Part shown: positions 15,238 through 22,601 of the stretch, piece by piece
How positions within the stretch are numbered: position 1 is the first letter of the stretch
Layout: every line of letters begins with the position of its first letter
NCBI GenBank assembly: GCA_913060515.1
Contig: CAJXRZ010000060.1
Location: 1-38,347, forward strand
From: an uncultured Pseudomonadota bacterium
Lineage (GTDB): Bacteria > Myxococcota_A > UBA796 > CAJQPC01
Direction of reading: 5' to 3'
Length of the DNA stretch: 38,347 nt
The notes under the pieces: generated by a model
The model's database searches: none
What the model saw: the letters and a program-made list of their open reading frames with translations, nothing else
Told to the model about the DNA's origin: nothing
Program-made: the position numbers and the translations under genes

Positions 15238-15624
15238 ATGACCGAGTTGTACGTTCTCTTGCCGCTGATCTTTGGCTGCTATCTGCTGATCATCAAGGTG
15301 GTGCTGCCGATGGTGCGCGGCCACGTCGCGCCCAACCAGGGCTACGGCTTTCGCACGCCGCTGACCCTCTCTGATGAGCGCATCTGGTACCCCGCCAACC
15401 GCATCGCGGGCCGACTCATGCTGGGCTCTTCGCTGATCGGCATCGTGGTGAGCATCGCGCTGTGTGTGGTGCTCTGGGGCCAGGACCTGGTCTTGATTGC
15501 GGCCCTCTGCGGCGTGCTCTTGACCGCAGCGATCGTGCCGGTCTTGCCCGCGAAGATCGCCACCAATCGCATCGCGGCCGGGCTGAAGTCCGAGCAGGAG
15601 CAGACCGACAAAGAGCGGGCCTAG
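15238..15624 (+). CDS. SdpI-like small membrane protein (copy 2)
   Basis: 128 residues from ATG 15238. It is a diverged paralogue of the protein at 14704-15063: NQGYGFRTPLTLSDERIWYPANR aligns with the signature of copy 1. Membrane segments are near residues 5-26, 57-75 and 80-100, followed by a charged cytoplasmic tail (LKSEQEQTDKERA). The stop TAG lies in CTAG (15621-15624), which also provides the stop of the convergent GT4 gene. The 174 bases between the two copies hold no gene. Confidence 0.82.
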   Translation: MTELYVLLPLIFGCYLLIIKVVLPMVRGHVAPNQGYGFRTPLTLSDERIWYPANRIAGRLMLGSSLIGIVVSIALCVVLWGQDLVLIAALCGVLLTAAIVPVLPAKIATNRIAAGLKSEQEQTDKERA

Positions 15625-16685
15625 CGCAGCGCCTCTTCCCAGTATCCACGGAGGGTCTTGGCCAGAATCTCTCCGTCAAAGACCTTGAGCACACGCTCTC
15701 TGCCAGCGGTGCCCATGGCATCTCGCAGGCCCGGATTCGCCAGCAAGGTCACCAGATGCTCAGCCATCGCGCCGATGTCTCCGGCCTCGAAGAGCAGGCC
15801 GGTCTCGCCGTGCATCACCGCGTCGGGGATGCCGTCGGCCGTCGTGCTCACCACGGGCAGTCCGGCCGCCATGGCCTCGAGCACGGAGATGGGCAGCCCC
15901 TCTGCGTAAGAGGGCAAGCAGTACACATCGGCCGTGGTGTAGGCGTCCAGCTTGTCTTGTCCTGAAATCCAACCCAGCACCTCTACGTGAGGCTCCAGGT
16001 TGTTCGTGGCGATCTCTTGATTGAGCCGGACAATGTCGCCGTCGCCGCCTACCCGCAGGCGCATCTTGGGGATGCGTGCGGAGACCTCGGGCAGGGCGCG
16101 AATCAGATCGAAGATGCCCTTGCGCTCACCCACGCGGCCCATGAAGAGCACGATGGGAGACTCCTTGTCGCCGCGGGGGCCAGGGTAGGGGATGCTCTCA
16201 GCTGGAACCGGGTTGAAGAGCACCTTGATGTTGGCGGCGCCGTCGGTCCAATCCGAGATGTTGCGGGCCATGTCGTGGCTGACCACGTGCACTTGGGTGG
16301 CCTCGGAGTAGGCGCGACGCACCAAGCTCTCGTGCACAGGTGACTTGGCGACCAGGTCTTCCAGGAAGGCGAAGTTGTTGTGCAGGATGACCGGCAGACC
16401 CATCGCGCGGGCTTGCTCGAAGTAGACCATCTTGCGGTAGAAGCTCACGCCATCGGCCACGTGGATGTGTACGATGTCCGGCTTCCAGTCTCCCAGAACC
16501 CCCTTCAGAAAGTCCTTCTGGCCACGGGCCATCTGGGCGACTTTCTTCAGCTTGCTGCCCTCGCCGACGGTGGGGAAGTAGCGAATCTCCAGCCCCTCCA
16601 TCGCTTTGGCCTCGATGAAGGTACGGGCCAGAGTAGCGATGCCACCTTGTGCTTCCAGGTCTGGGCCAATCATGGCGATGCGCAT
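15621..16685 (-). CDS. Family 4 glycosyltransferase (GT-B)
   Basis: 354 residues from ATG 16685, with AAGGAG six bases upstream. A typical GT4 enzyme: N-terminal GPDLEAQGGIATLARTF (acceptor-domain glycine loop), IVHIHVADG, HVVSHDMARN, the linker start VLFMGRVGERKGIFDLIRAL, and the nucleotide-sugar site EGLPISVLEAMAAGLPVVST with the E-x7-E pair. These enzymes transfer a sugar with retention, from UDP- or GDP-sugar to a growing polysaccharide or lipid acceptor on the cytoplasmic face. No membrane segment is seen. It faces the epimerase/WecG operon tail to tail and probably acts in the same surface-glycan pathway. Confidence 0.93.
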   Translation of the reverse strand: MRIAMIGPDLEAQGGIATLARTFIEAKAMEGLEIRYFPTVGEGSKLKKVAQMARGQKDFLKGVLGDWKPDIVHIHVADGVSFYRKMVYFEQARAMGLPVILHNNFAFLEDLVAKSPVHESLVRRAYSEATQVHVVSHDMARNISDWTDGAANIKVLFNPVPAESIPYPGPRGDKESPIVLFMGRVGERKGIFDLIRALPEVSARIPKMRLRVGGDGDIVRLNQEIATNNLEPHVEVLGWISGQDKLDAYTTADVYCLPSYAEGLPISVLEAMAAGLPVVSTTADGIPDAVMHGETGLLFEAGDIGAMAEHLVTLLANPGLRDAMGTAGRERVLKVFDGEILAKTLRGYWEEALR

Positions 16686-16793
16686 CGCTTGCTCCTTGAG
16701 ACAACTCCCTAACTTGGGCTGGACCCAACCGGGCCTTGGGCGGGGTACACTGTGGGCGATTTGCGGCCATAGACGGCCCGCATGGAGGTACCC

Positions 16794-17297
16794 ATGACTC
16801 TGATGTCCATTCTGTTGACCTTGGCCTGCACCTCGAGCGGCACCGTCGTCCTGGGGGATGACACCGGAGATACGGGCGTGGTCGACACGGGCGAGCCTGA
16901 GCCCGATCCCAACCCCGCTGCCGGAGAATACGATGGCGAGCTGACCTGGTCGCTGCCGGACTGGGACTGGACCATCTGCGAGATGGACATCACCTTGGAA
17001 GTGGACGACGAGGGCAACTTCGCCATGGAAGACACCTGCATCTACTACGGGCAGCAGGGCGGCGAGTACGACCTCGAGATCGAGATTGAAGGGTCCGTGG
17101 ACGAGGATGGAGAGCTCACCGGTGAGATCAACTTCCAGAGTTGGGCCATCGACGGGGACTACTACGTCGAGGACTACTCCAGCGAGCTGGAAGGCGAGGT
17201 CGATGGAGACGACATCGAGCTGGAGTTCTTCGACAACGCCGACATGGATCGCTACGGCGAGATCGGCATGATTGGCTACATCACGCTCGAGCGCTGA
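16794..17297 (+). CDS. Small acidic lipoprotein with DTG-rich linker
   Basis: 167 residues from ATG 16794, which has GGAGG five bases upstream; ATG 16782 is in frame but contains that ribosome site. MTLMSILLTLACTSS is a lipoprotein signal (lipobox LTLAC). The linker DDTGDTGVVDTGEPEPDP is of the Asp-Thr-Gly type common in lipoproteins of Myxococcota. The mature domain is strongly acidic and rich in Tyr and Trp, with a run of beta strands (ITLEVDDEGNFAMED, YDLEIEIEGSVDEDGELTGEI, SSELEGEVDGDDIELEF). This suggests a small beta-barrel or lipocalin-like fold that may bind calcium. Function unknown. Confidence 0.8.
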   Translation: MTLMSILLTLACTSSGTVVLGDDTGDTGVVDTGEPEPDPNPAAGEYDGELTWSLPDWDWTICEMDITLEVDDEGNFAMEDTCIYYGQQGGEYDLEIEIEGSVDEDGELTGEINFQSWAIDGDYYVEDYSSELEGEVDGDDIELEFFDNADMDRYGEIGMIGYITLER

Positions 17298-17300
17298 TTC

Positions 17301-17774
17301 TCAGGCGCGCCCGGTCTCATCTGGACTTGGGTGCAGCCCAGAGGCTTGCGCCCTCAGGCTGAGTTCCTGAGGGACATCCTCACCCAAGGCATCCAGGTTG
17401 AGGATGGCCAGGGCTCTGAGCTGGGCAATGTCCATCTCCTGATTCTCTTCCATGGCCAAGAGCAGCAGGTCCAGAGAGCGCGCTTGAAGGCTCTCGGCCT
17501 GTTCGGGGTATTGGGCGGCGGCGGCGGAGAGCAGTGCGCCTGCGGTTGCCGCGCGGAAGGCGTCTACCTCGCCTCCAGAAGTGCAGCGCAGCCGGAGATC
17601 CCGCTGTGAGAGCAGGGTCAGCAGGCTGAGGGGAAGGCCAAGCTGACTCATCGAGGCTTGGTCCAAGCCGCCGTCTTCCTGTTGTTGCTGCTGTGCGTGC
17701 TTCAGGCCGAGGGTTCTGGCCACACCCGAGGCCAGCTCGGCGATGCGTTGCATCAGGAAGTCGTTCTTGAACAT
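17301..17774 (-). CDS. DUF6483-like helical protein
   Basis: 157 residues from ATG 17774; the upstream ribosome site is weak. The N-terminus MFKNDFLMQRIAELASGVARTLGL matches the pattern I recall for DUF6483 proteins (M-x2-D-x-L-x-R-x-I-x6-L). The rest is alpha-helical and Leu/Ala-rich (AFRAATAGALLSAAAAQYPEQAESL, DIAQLRALAILNLDAL) with a Gln-rich patch (HAQQQQQE), resembling a TPR-like or helical bundle. No signal peptide is seen. Function unknown. It is convergent with the small lipoprotein, with four bases between stop codons. Confidence 0.65.
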   Translation of the reverse strand: MFKNDFLMQRIAELASGVARTLGLKHAQQQQQEDGGLDQASMSQLGLPLSLLTLLSQRDLRLRCTSGGEVDAFRAATAGALLSAAAAQYPEQAESLQARSLDLLLLAMEENQEMDIAQLRALAILNLDALGEDVPQELSLRAQASGLHPSPDETGRA

Positions 17775-17830
17775 GGCCCAAAGATAGGCACCAATTCTAG
17801 GGCCGCCAGCCCTGCGTCCGAGACTCTTGG

Positions 17831-18088
17831 GTGTACAATCGGGCCTTGCGAATCATCCCGCCAGCCGTGTTCTTTGTGACCGCCATAGTGGTGCACTACC
17901 TGAACAGCACCCGCAGTGACCGGGTCATCCTGTTCCCGATGATGGACACACTGTTCCCATCCACGGCAGGGGACTTGGCAGCGCAAGGCGAAGCGAGCGT
18001 CCAGGTGCTCCTGGCAGTTGGCGCCTTGACCCTTATTTTTGCAATCTTTGGAATCCTGCGGGATCGTCGCGCAAGTCAGGACGACTGA
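17831..18088 (+). CDS. Small two-helix membrane protein, hypothetical
   Basis: 85 residues from GTG 17831; no convincing ribosome site. Two hydrophobic helices (about residues 8-25, [17 protein letters not shown], and 58-76, [20 protein letters not shown]) flank a periplasmic loop, and it ends in a basic then acidic tail RDRRASQDD. Nothing diagnostic of a known family. It sits 146 bases before metK in the same direction, so it could be in the same transcript, although metK has its own leader. Confidence 0.5.
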   Translation: MYNRALRIIPPAVFFVTAIVVHYLNSTRSDRVILFPMMDTLFPSTAGDLAAQGEASVQVLLAVGALTLIFAIFGILRDRRASQDD

Positions 18089-18200
18089 TAGCCAAGACCA
18101 GCGGACCAGCGGCCCTGTTACCTTCCGGGGTAAACAAGCTATTGACGTACATCGCCCTAAGCGAATACGGCGACATCCCGAACATTCACGACCACCACGA

Positions 18201-18219
18201 TGCGCGGCCACATCGCGCA
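18201..18219 (+). promoter_or_regulatory. Perfect 6-bp hairpin beside the metK ribosome site
   Basis: TGCGCG (18201-18206) and CGCGCA (18214-18219) are exact inverted repeats with a 7-base loop. The ribosome site TGAGGA begins at 18221, directly after the hairpin, and the metK ATG is at 18235. Such a placement could tune translation. It does not match any SAM or SAH riboswitch consensus I know. Confidence 0.3.
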
Positions 18220-18234
18220 ATGAGGACCTGCCCT

Positions 18235-19392
18235 ATGGCGCTTGAGAACTTCCTGTTCACCTCCGAGTCCGTCTCCGAAGGCCACCCCGACAAGATGTGC
18301 GACCAGATCTCGGATGCGATCTTGGATGCCTTCCTCGCACAGGATCCGCACAGCCGTGTGGCTTGCGAGACCATGGTCAAGACGGGTTTCGTGTGTGTGG
18401 CCGGAGAGATCACCTCCAAGGGCACCGTGGACATCCCCCCAATCATCCGTCGCGTGGTCAATGAGATTGGCTACGACCACTCGGACAAGGGCTTTGACGG
18501 CAACACCTGCGCCATCATGGTGGCCGTGGAGCAGCAGTCTCCCGACATCGCGCAGGGCGTCAACGAGAACGACGGCCTGCACGCCGAGCAGGGTGCTGGT
18601 GACCAAGGCATGATGTTCGGCTACGCCTGCACGGAGACCGAGCAGCTCATGCCCATGAGCATCCACTTCTCCCACCGCTTGGTGGAGAAGATGGCTGAGC
18701 ACCGCAAGTCCAACGTCGATTGGCTGCGTCCTGACTCCAAGTCTCAGGTGACCATCCAGTACAAGAACGGCAAGCCCGTCCGCGTACACACCATCGTGGT
18801 CTCCACCCAACACAGCCCGGACGTCGAGAGCGCGGAGATCGAGCGCTACGTTCGCGAGGACCTGGTCCCTCAGGTGATTCCTGCAGATCTGCTCGACGCC
18901 GACACCGTCTACCACGTCAACCCAACGGGTCGGTTCGTGGTGGGTGGCCCCATGGGTGACGCTGGCCTGACCGGTCGCAAGATCATCGTCGACACCTACG
19001 GTGGCCATGGCGCGCACGGTGGTGGTGCTTTCTCCGGAAAGGACCCCTCCAAGGTGGACCGCTCCGCTGCCTACCTTGGCCGCTACGCCGCCAAGAACAT
19101 CGTGGCTTCGGGCTTTGCAGACCGCTGCTTGGTGCAGTTGGCCTACGCCATCGGCGTCGCTGAGCCCGTCTCGGTGATGGTGGACAGCTACGGCACCGGC
19201 ACCGTCTCCGATGAGAAGCTGGCCGAGTGTGTTCGTGAGCTCTTCCCAACCAAGCCCGCTGACCTGATTGCTCACTTGGGCCTCAAGGCACCGATCTACC
19301 GGAACACTTCGGCCTACGGCCATTTTGGCCGCGACGGTCTCTCTTGGGAGAAGGTCGACAAGGTCGAGGCAGTCAAGGCCTTCCTGGCCTAA
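18235..19392 (+). CDS. metK: S-adenosylmethionine synthetase
   Basis: 385 residues, normal for MetK. It makes S-adenosylmethionine from methionine and ATP in the cytoplasm, as a tetramer. Signatures present: [18 protein letters not shown] (ATP site), [12 protein letters not shown] (methionine/ATP loop), and [19 protein letters not shown] (phosphate-binding P-loop-like segment). ATG 18235 is chosen because [20 protein letters not shown] is the standard N-terminus; an earlier in-frame start at 18142 adds an unrelated 31 residues. GAGG lies about nine bases upstream. A rho-independent terminator follows within 25 bases, so the gene ends its transcript. Confidence 0.98.
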   Translation: MALENFLFTSESVSEGHPDKMCDQISDAILDAFLAQDPHSRVACETMVKTGFVCVAGEITSKGTVDIPPIIRRVVNEIGYDHSDKGFDGNTCAIMVAVEQQSPDIAQGVNENDGLHAEQGAGDQGMMFGYACTETEQLMPMSIHFSHRLVEKMAEHRKSNVDWLRPDSKSQVTIQYKNGKPVRVHTIVVSTQHSPDVESAEIERYVREDLVPQVIPADLLDADTVYHVNPTGRFVVGGPMGDAGLTGRKIIVDTYGGHGAHGGGAFSGKDPSKVDRSAAYLGRYAAKNIVASGFADRCLVQLAYAIGVAEPVSVMVDSYGTGTVSDEKLAECVRELFPTKPADLIAHLGLKAPIYRNTSAYGHFGRDGLSWEKVDKVEAVKAFLA

Positions 19393-19412
19393 GCCTTCGC
19401 TCTCGAACATGA

Positions 19413-19438
19413 GACCCTCTGCTTCGGCAGGGGGTTTT
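19413..19438 (+). terminator. Rho-independent terminator of metK
   Basis: Stem ACCCTCTGC (19414-19422) with TTCG loop (19423-19426) and GCAGGGGGT (19427-19435). There is one G-T wobble, and the T tail (TTTTG) runs from the end of the stem. It lies just after the metK stop. A UUCG tetraloop and T-run on the plus strand only indicate one-way termination. Confidence 0.85.
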
Positions 19439-19525
19439 GTGCTCTGGGCCTGGTGTGCCTTCGCGGGGCGAGGCTTTGCCTGGGCTCACCCGGTTTTCGA
19501 CCGGCGTGCCCTGACCGGGACATTC

Positions 19526-20734
19526 CTAGAGTGGGCGCCGAGGCGGGAACACTGCGTTTGCTGCCAACAGCCCGCCAACCAGAGCCGCAGCCACGACCAT
19601 CATCTCCACCAGTGCGCTCAAGCCGTCCAGCGTCTGACTCTGGGAGAGCGCCTGCATACTGCGAAAGCCAATGGCTCCAGGCACCAGGAGCAGAACTCCA
19701 GGGACCAGAGTCACGCTCGCAGGTAGATCTCGGGTTCGGGCCTGGGCGTTGGAGAACACCGCCAAGACAAAGGCGCCGATGCCAGGACCGACGCGTGGGC
19801 CCAGGAGTTCTACGGCCATTCCTGTGCCCTCGATGGCGATGATTGAGGCCATCACGATCCACAGGAGATCGGCCTTGCGGGCCTGGAAGAGCACTGCGAA
19901 GGACACCCCAGCGGCAAGGACAGCTGGCCAGCGAAGCCATGTTGGCGTCTCTGCGACGGGCCCCAGCATGGGATCGAGGAGTGCCCCCGCCATGTTGAGT
20001 CCGAGGGCGCACCCCAGGCCCAGCTGTAGGAGCACCAGGGCGCCACCAGCGAAGCGTGCACTGCCTGCCGAGAGATGCCCGTTGGCGAGCTCAGCGATGG
20101 CGGTGGTGAGGGTCAGCCCAGGGACGGAGATGATCAGGGCGGCCAGCGCGACGCGCTCGGGTGAGATTGGCCAGAAGGCTGATGCCAGGCCTGCCAAGAG
20201 CGCGATGAGCGTCCCAGAGACCAGGTGGGCGATGCGCGCGTGGTGCGGGTTGCGGGCCATGCGTCCGCTGAGCAGAGAGAGCAGGCCGGCGAGTGAGCCA
20301 GCCAAGAGGGCCTCGATGGCGGGCCCCCCGAAGAGAAGGGCTGCCATCGCCGAGCTGAGCGCGAGCGCGATGCCCATCACCGGAGCCGGGTAGGGTCCCT
20401 CCTTTTGCTTCTCAATGAGCTTTAGGCGGCGAAGAGCCTGCTCCACGGTGCGGCGGTTTCGGCTGAGCGCAGCGCCCAGAGCGTCGACGGCGACCAGGCG
20501 CGAGAGGTTGTTCTCCTTGGGGCTGACGCGCAACATGTGGGTTTGGCCGTCCACTTGCAGCATCAGCGATGTGGGGGTCGCAAACACAGCCACGTCCACG
20601 CCCAAGGCGCGGCAGACCGCCTCGAGGGTGTCCTCCAGTCTGTGGGAGGGCACACCCGACTCATGCAGAGCGCGGGCCAAACCCACGATGAGCTGCGTTG
20701 TGGCGGAACTTTGCGGCATGCTGTCTTCGTTCAT
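19526..20734 (-). CDS. ThrE-type threonine/serine exporter family protein
   Basis: 402 residues from ATG 20734 (GGGAG about nine bases upstream). The cytoplasmic N-terminal domain has the ThrE signature LIVGLARALHESGVPSHRLEDTLEAVCRALGVDVAVFATPTSLML, and RLVAVDALGAALSR follows. From about residue 115 there are roughly ten hydrophobic helices in two groups of five, as in fused ThrE/ThrE_2 proteins (Corynebacterium ThrE). These inner-membrane carriers export threonine, serine or related amino acids using the proton gradient. It is divergent from an Lrp/AsnC regulator across 76 bases, the classic arrangement for an amino-acid exporter and its sensor. Substrate is by family only. Confidence 0.9.
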   Translation of the reverse strand: MNEDSMPQSSATTQLIVGLARALHESGVPSHRLEDTLEAVCRALGVDVAVFATPTSLMLQVDGQTHMLRVSPKENNLSRLVAVDALGAALSRNRRTVEQALRRLKLIEKQKEGPYPAPVMGIALALSSAMAALLFGGPAIEALLAGSLAGLLSLLSGRMARNPHHARIAHLVSGTLIALLAGLASAFWPISPERVALAALIISVPGLTLTTAIAELANGHLSAGSARFAGGALVLLQLGLGCALGLNMAGALLDPMLGPVAETPTWLRWPAVLAAGVSFAVLFQARKADLLWIVMASIIAIEGTGMAVELLGPRVGPGIGAFVLAVFSNAQARTRDLPASVTLVPGVLLLVPGAIGFRSMQALSQSQTLDGLSALVEMMVVAAALVGGLLAANAVFPPRRPL

Positions 20735-20810
20735 TCGACCGGTCTCCCGTCGGCTCTGCTAAGATACATCCGGCCCAATGGCTCTTCTACCGAATAGTTT
20801 ACGGAATATC

Positions 20811-21278
20811 ATGAGTTTTCCAGTCTTAGACCGAATCGACCGCGCCCTTTTGCGGCTCTTGCAGGAAGATGCTCGGCGGCCATTCAAGGAGTTGGCCACC
20901 AAAGTGGCTTTGGCGTCGTCGACGGTGCACGAGCGTGTCGCGAGACTGCGCAAACAGGGGGTGCTGCGCGGCGTCCACGCCGACGTGGACCACCGCGCCT
21001 TTGGTCTACAGATCCAGGCCATGGTCTTTGTGCGTGTTCACAAAGGCTCGGAGATGGGGGAGGGCTTCGCGGAGCAGATCTGCATGGCGCCCTGGGTCTT
21101 GGACGTCTACCACCTAGCTGGAAGGCAGGACTACGCCCTCCACATCGTCGCGGGGGACACCGAGCAGCTGCGTGAGCAGGTCATGGCGGTCAACGCACGC
21201 GAGGAGGTCCGCGGCGTGGAGACCAGCTTGATCTTTGAGCACCGGCGCAGTCACGTGATGCCGGACTACGCCGATTGA
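20811..21278 (+). CDS. Lrp/AsnC family transcriptional regulator
   Basis: 155 residues from ATG 20811; GTTTACGGA upstream gives a weak ribosome site, and ATG 20778 is an alternative. MSFPVLDRIDRALLRLLQEDARRPFKELATKVALASSTVHERVARLRKQGVL is the standard Lrp N-terminal winged helix-turn-helix. The C-terminal RAM/ACT-like domain (about 70-150) has GLQIQAMVFVRV, APWVLDVYHLAGRQDYALHI and VRGVETSLIFE, where amino acids normally bind. It likely responds to an amino acid and controls the divergent exporter gene. The 76-base gap before it is AT-richer than the surroundings, as expected for an Lrp target. Partner assignment is inference. Confidence 0.93.
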   Translation: MSFPVLDRIDRALLRLLQEDARRPFKELATKVALASSTVHERVARLRKQGVLRGVHADVDHRAFGLQIQAMVFVRVHKGSEMGEGFAEQICMAPWVLDVYHLAGRQDYALHIVAGDTEQLREQVMAVNAREEVRGVETSLIFEHRRSHVMPDYAD

Positions 21279-21284
21279 GCCGCC

Positions 21285-22445
21285 TCAGCGTGGGGTCGAG
21301 CCGCCACCTGCATAGGCGGCGCCGAGCAGTCCCCTGAAGAAGCGCGCGGCCGTCTTGGGGCGGCGGCGTTCGAGCTCGCGCAGCGCCTCGTAGTCCAGCA
21401 CCAGAGCCGCACCGTCCAGCTCAGCGATGGCCAGCTCGGGGTCGCCGCCACGAATCCAGGCCGCGATTCCAGCGACCTCGCCTGGACCACGCATCACGCC
21501 CTCTTCCGCGATGGCACCGCGTAGGACGAGCTGGAGCCCTTCACCCAGATCCACCTCTTCTCCTCGAGAGAGCGCGCGGTAGTCCAAGTAGTGGCGCAGA
21601 ACGCGCAGGTCGTAGCCGGTCAAAGGAAGCGAGAGTCGGCCGTCGGCCAAGCGCTGCCGGTCCTCTTCCAGCTCAGTGGCCGAAGGCAGGGTTGGATCCT
21701 CGATCCGGGTCAAGGTCACCGTGATGTTGTCGGGTCCGCCGCGCTCGTTGGCTTTGTCCACGAGCTTCTGCGCGGCCACGTCCAAGTCTTCGTGCTCCAA
21801 GATCAGCGCGCCAATCTCCTCGTCCGTGATGGGCCCGGTCAGGCCATCCGAGCAGAGCAGGACAATGTCACCATGGGCCAGTGGCTCGTCGAAGAGGTCT
21901 GGGTCCAGCTCACTCCGGATGCCCAGGGCTTGGTAGAGCATGTGCTGGTAGGGGGAGGTCTCGTATTCCTCTGGACTCATCATGCCGGAACGCAGCTGCG
22001 CAGCGGCGACGGTGTGATCGTCGGTGAGCATGCGCATCTTGCCTTGGCGCAAGATGTAGGCCCGGCTGTCACCGACGTTGACGACCAGTAGATGGCCTCC
22101 AGCGACGATGCCCAAGACCAGAGTGGTTCCGCTGTTCGCACCTTGGGTGAGCTGCTGAACACGGGAGGAGCCAAGCTCGGCCACCTGCTCCATCGCGCCG
22201 CCCAGGGCCAGGCGGTTTCGCACCGATGGGTCGGCGTCTACTTGGGTGATGATTTCTGCGAGAGCCCGCTTGGCATCGCGGATCAAGGCGATGGCTGCCC
22301 CGCTGGCGACCTCGCCCTTCTCAAGGCCACCCATTCCGTCGGCGACGGCGAGCAGACCCAGATCAGGCAGGACGATGCAGGCATCTTGGTTTGCCTGCCG
22401 GTGTACGCCTACGTCGGTCAGGGAGGCGGAATGAACGAGCTTCAA
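21285..22445 (-). CDS. PP2C-type Ser/Thr phosphatase fused to a cyclic-nucleotide-binding-like domain
   Basis: 386 residues from TTG 22445, with AAGGA seven bases upstream. Residues about 1-240 are a bacterial PP2C/Stp-type phosphatase: RQANQDACIV, AVADGMGGLEKGEVAS (metal-binding Asp36 in DGMGG), NSGTTLVLGI, VNVGDSRAYILR, LCSDGLTGPITDEEI, RGGPDNITV. All metal ligands are present. Residues about 265-380 resemble a cNMP-binding beta-roll: LRVLRHYLDYRALSRGEEVDLGEGLQLVLRG..., GPGEVAGIAAW, ending in a helix ELERRRPKTAARFFRGLL like the last CNB helix. The Arg of a true phosphate-binding cassette is not obvious, so it may bind another ligand or none. It should reverse Ser/Thr phosphorylation by Hanks kinases; the partner is not in the window. 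Divergent from citrate synthase. Confidence 0.9.
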   Translation of the reverse strand: MKLVHSASLTDVGVHRQANQDACIVLPDLGLLAVADGMGGLEKGEVASGAAIALIRDAKRALAEIITQVDADPSVRNRLALGGAMEQVAELGSSRVQQLTQGANSGTTLVLGIVAGGHLLVVNVGDSRAYILRQGKMRMLTDDHTVAAAQLRSGMMSPEEYETSPYQHMLYQALGIRSELDPDLFDEPLAHGDIVLLCSDGLTGPITDEEIGALILEHEDLDVAAQKLVDKANERGGPDNITVTLTRIEDPTLPSATELEEDRQRLADGRLSLPLTGYDLRVLRHYLDYRALSRGEEVDLGEGLQLVLRGAIAEEGVMRGPGEVAGIAAWIRGGDPELAIAELDGAALVLDYEALRELERRRPKTAARFFRGLLGAAYAGGGSTPR

Positions 22446-22532
22446 CTGTGCGTCCTTGGAGCGACGCCCAGCCTACCACCGTCGGTGCAACCAAGCGGCT
22501 GCCATGGCCAAAGAGAGGCCCTTGGGACGCGC

Positions 22533-22561
22533 TTGACACGCTCTCTGGGTTGCCATACACC
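22533..22561 (+). promoter_or_regulatory. Candidate sigma-70 promoter for citrate synthase
   Basis: Perfect -35 TTGACA at 22533-22538 and a weaker -10 TACACC at 22556-22561, separated by 17 bases, about 40 bases before the citrate synthase ATG at 22602. The -10 matches only 3 of 6 positions, so this is a moderate prediction. Confidence 0.45.
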
Positions 22562-22601
22562 CTTGGCCCATTTCGCCCCATTGAAGCAGCGAGGTCGCAG
22601 C

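Noticed and set aside
14704-15624. Toxin-immunity (Sdp) locus
   Set aside because: SdpI motif is present but no SdpA/B/C homologue or other toxin is in the neighbourhood.
18089-18234. SAM or SAH riboswitch before metK
   Set aside because: No conserved core sequence or multi-helix layout of known classes could be found; only a single short hairpin is seen.
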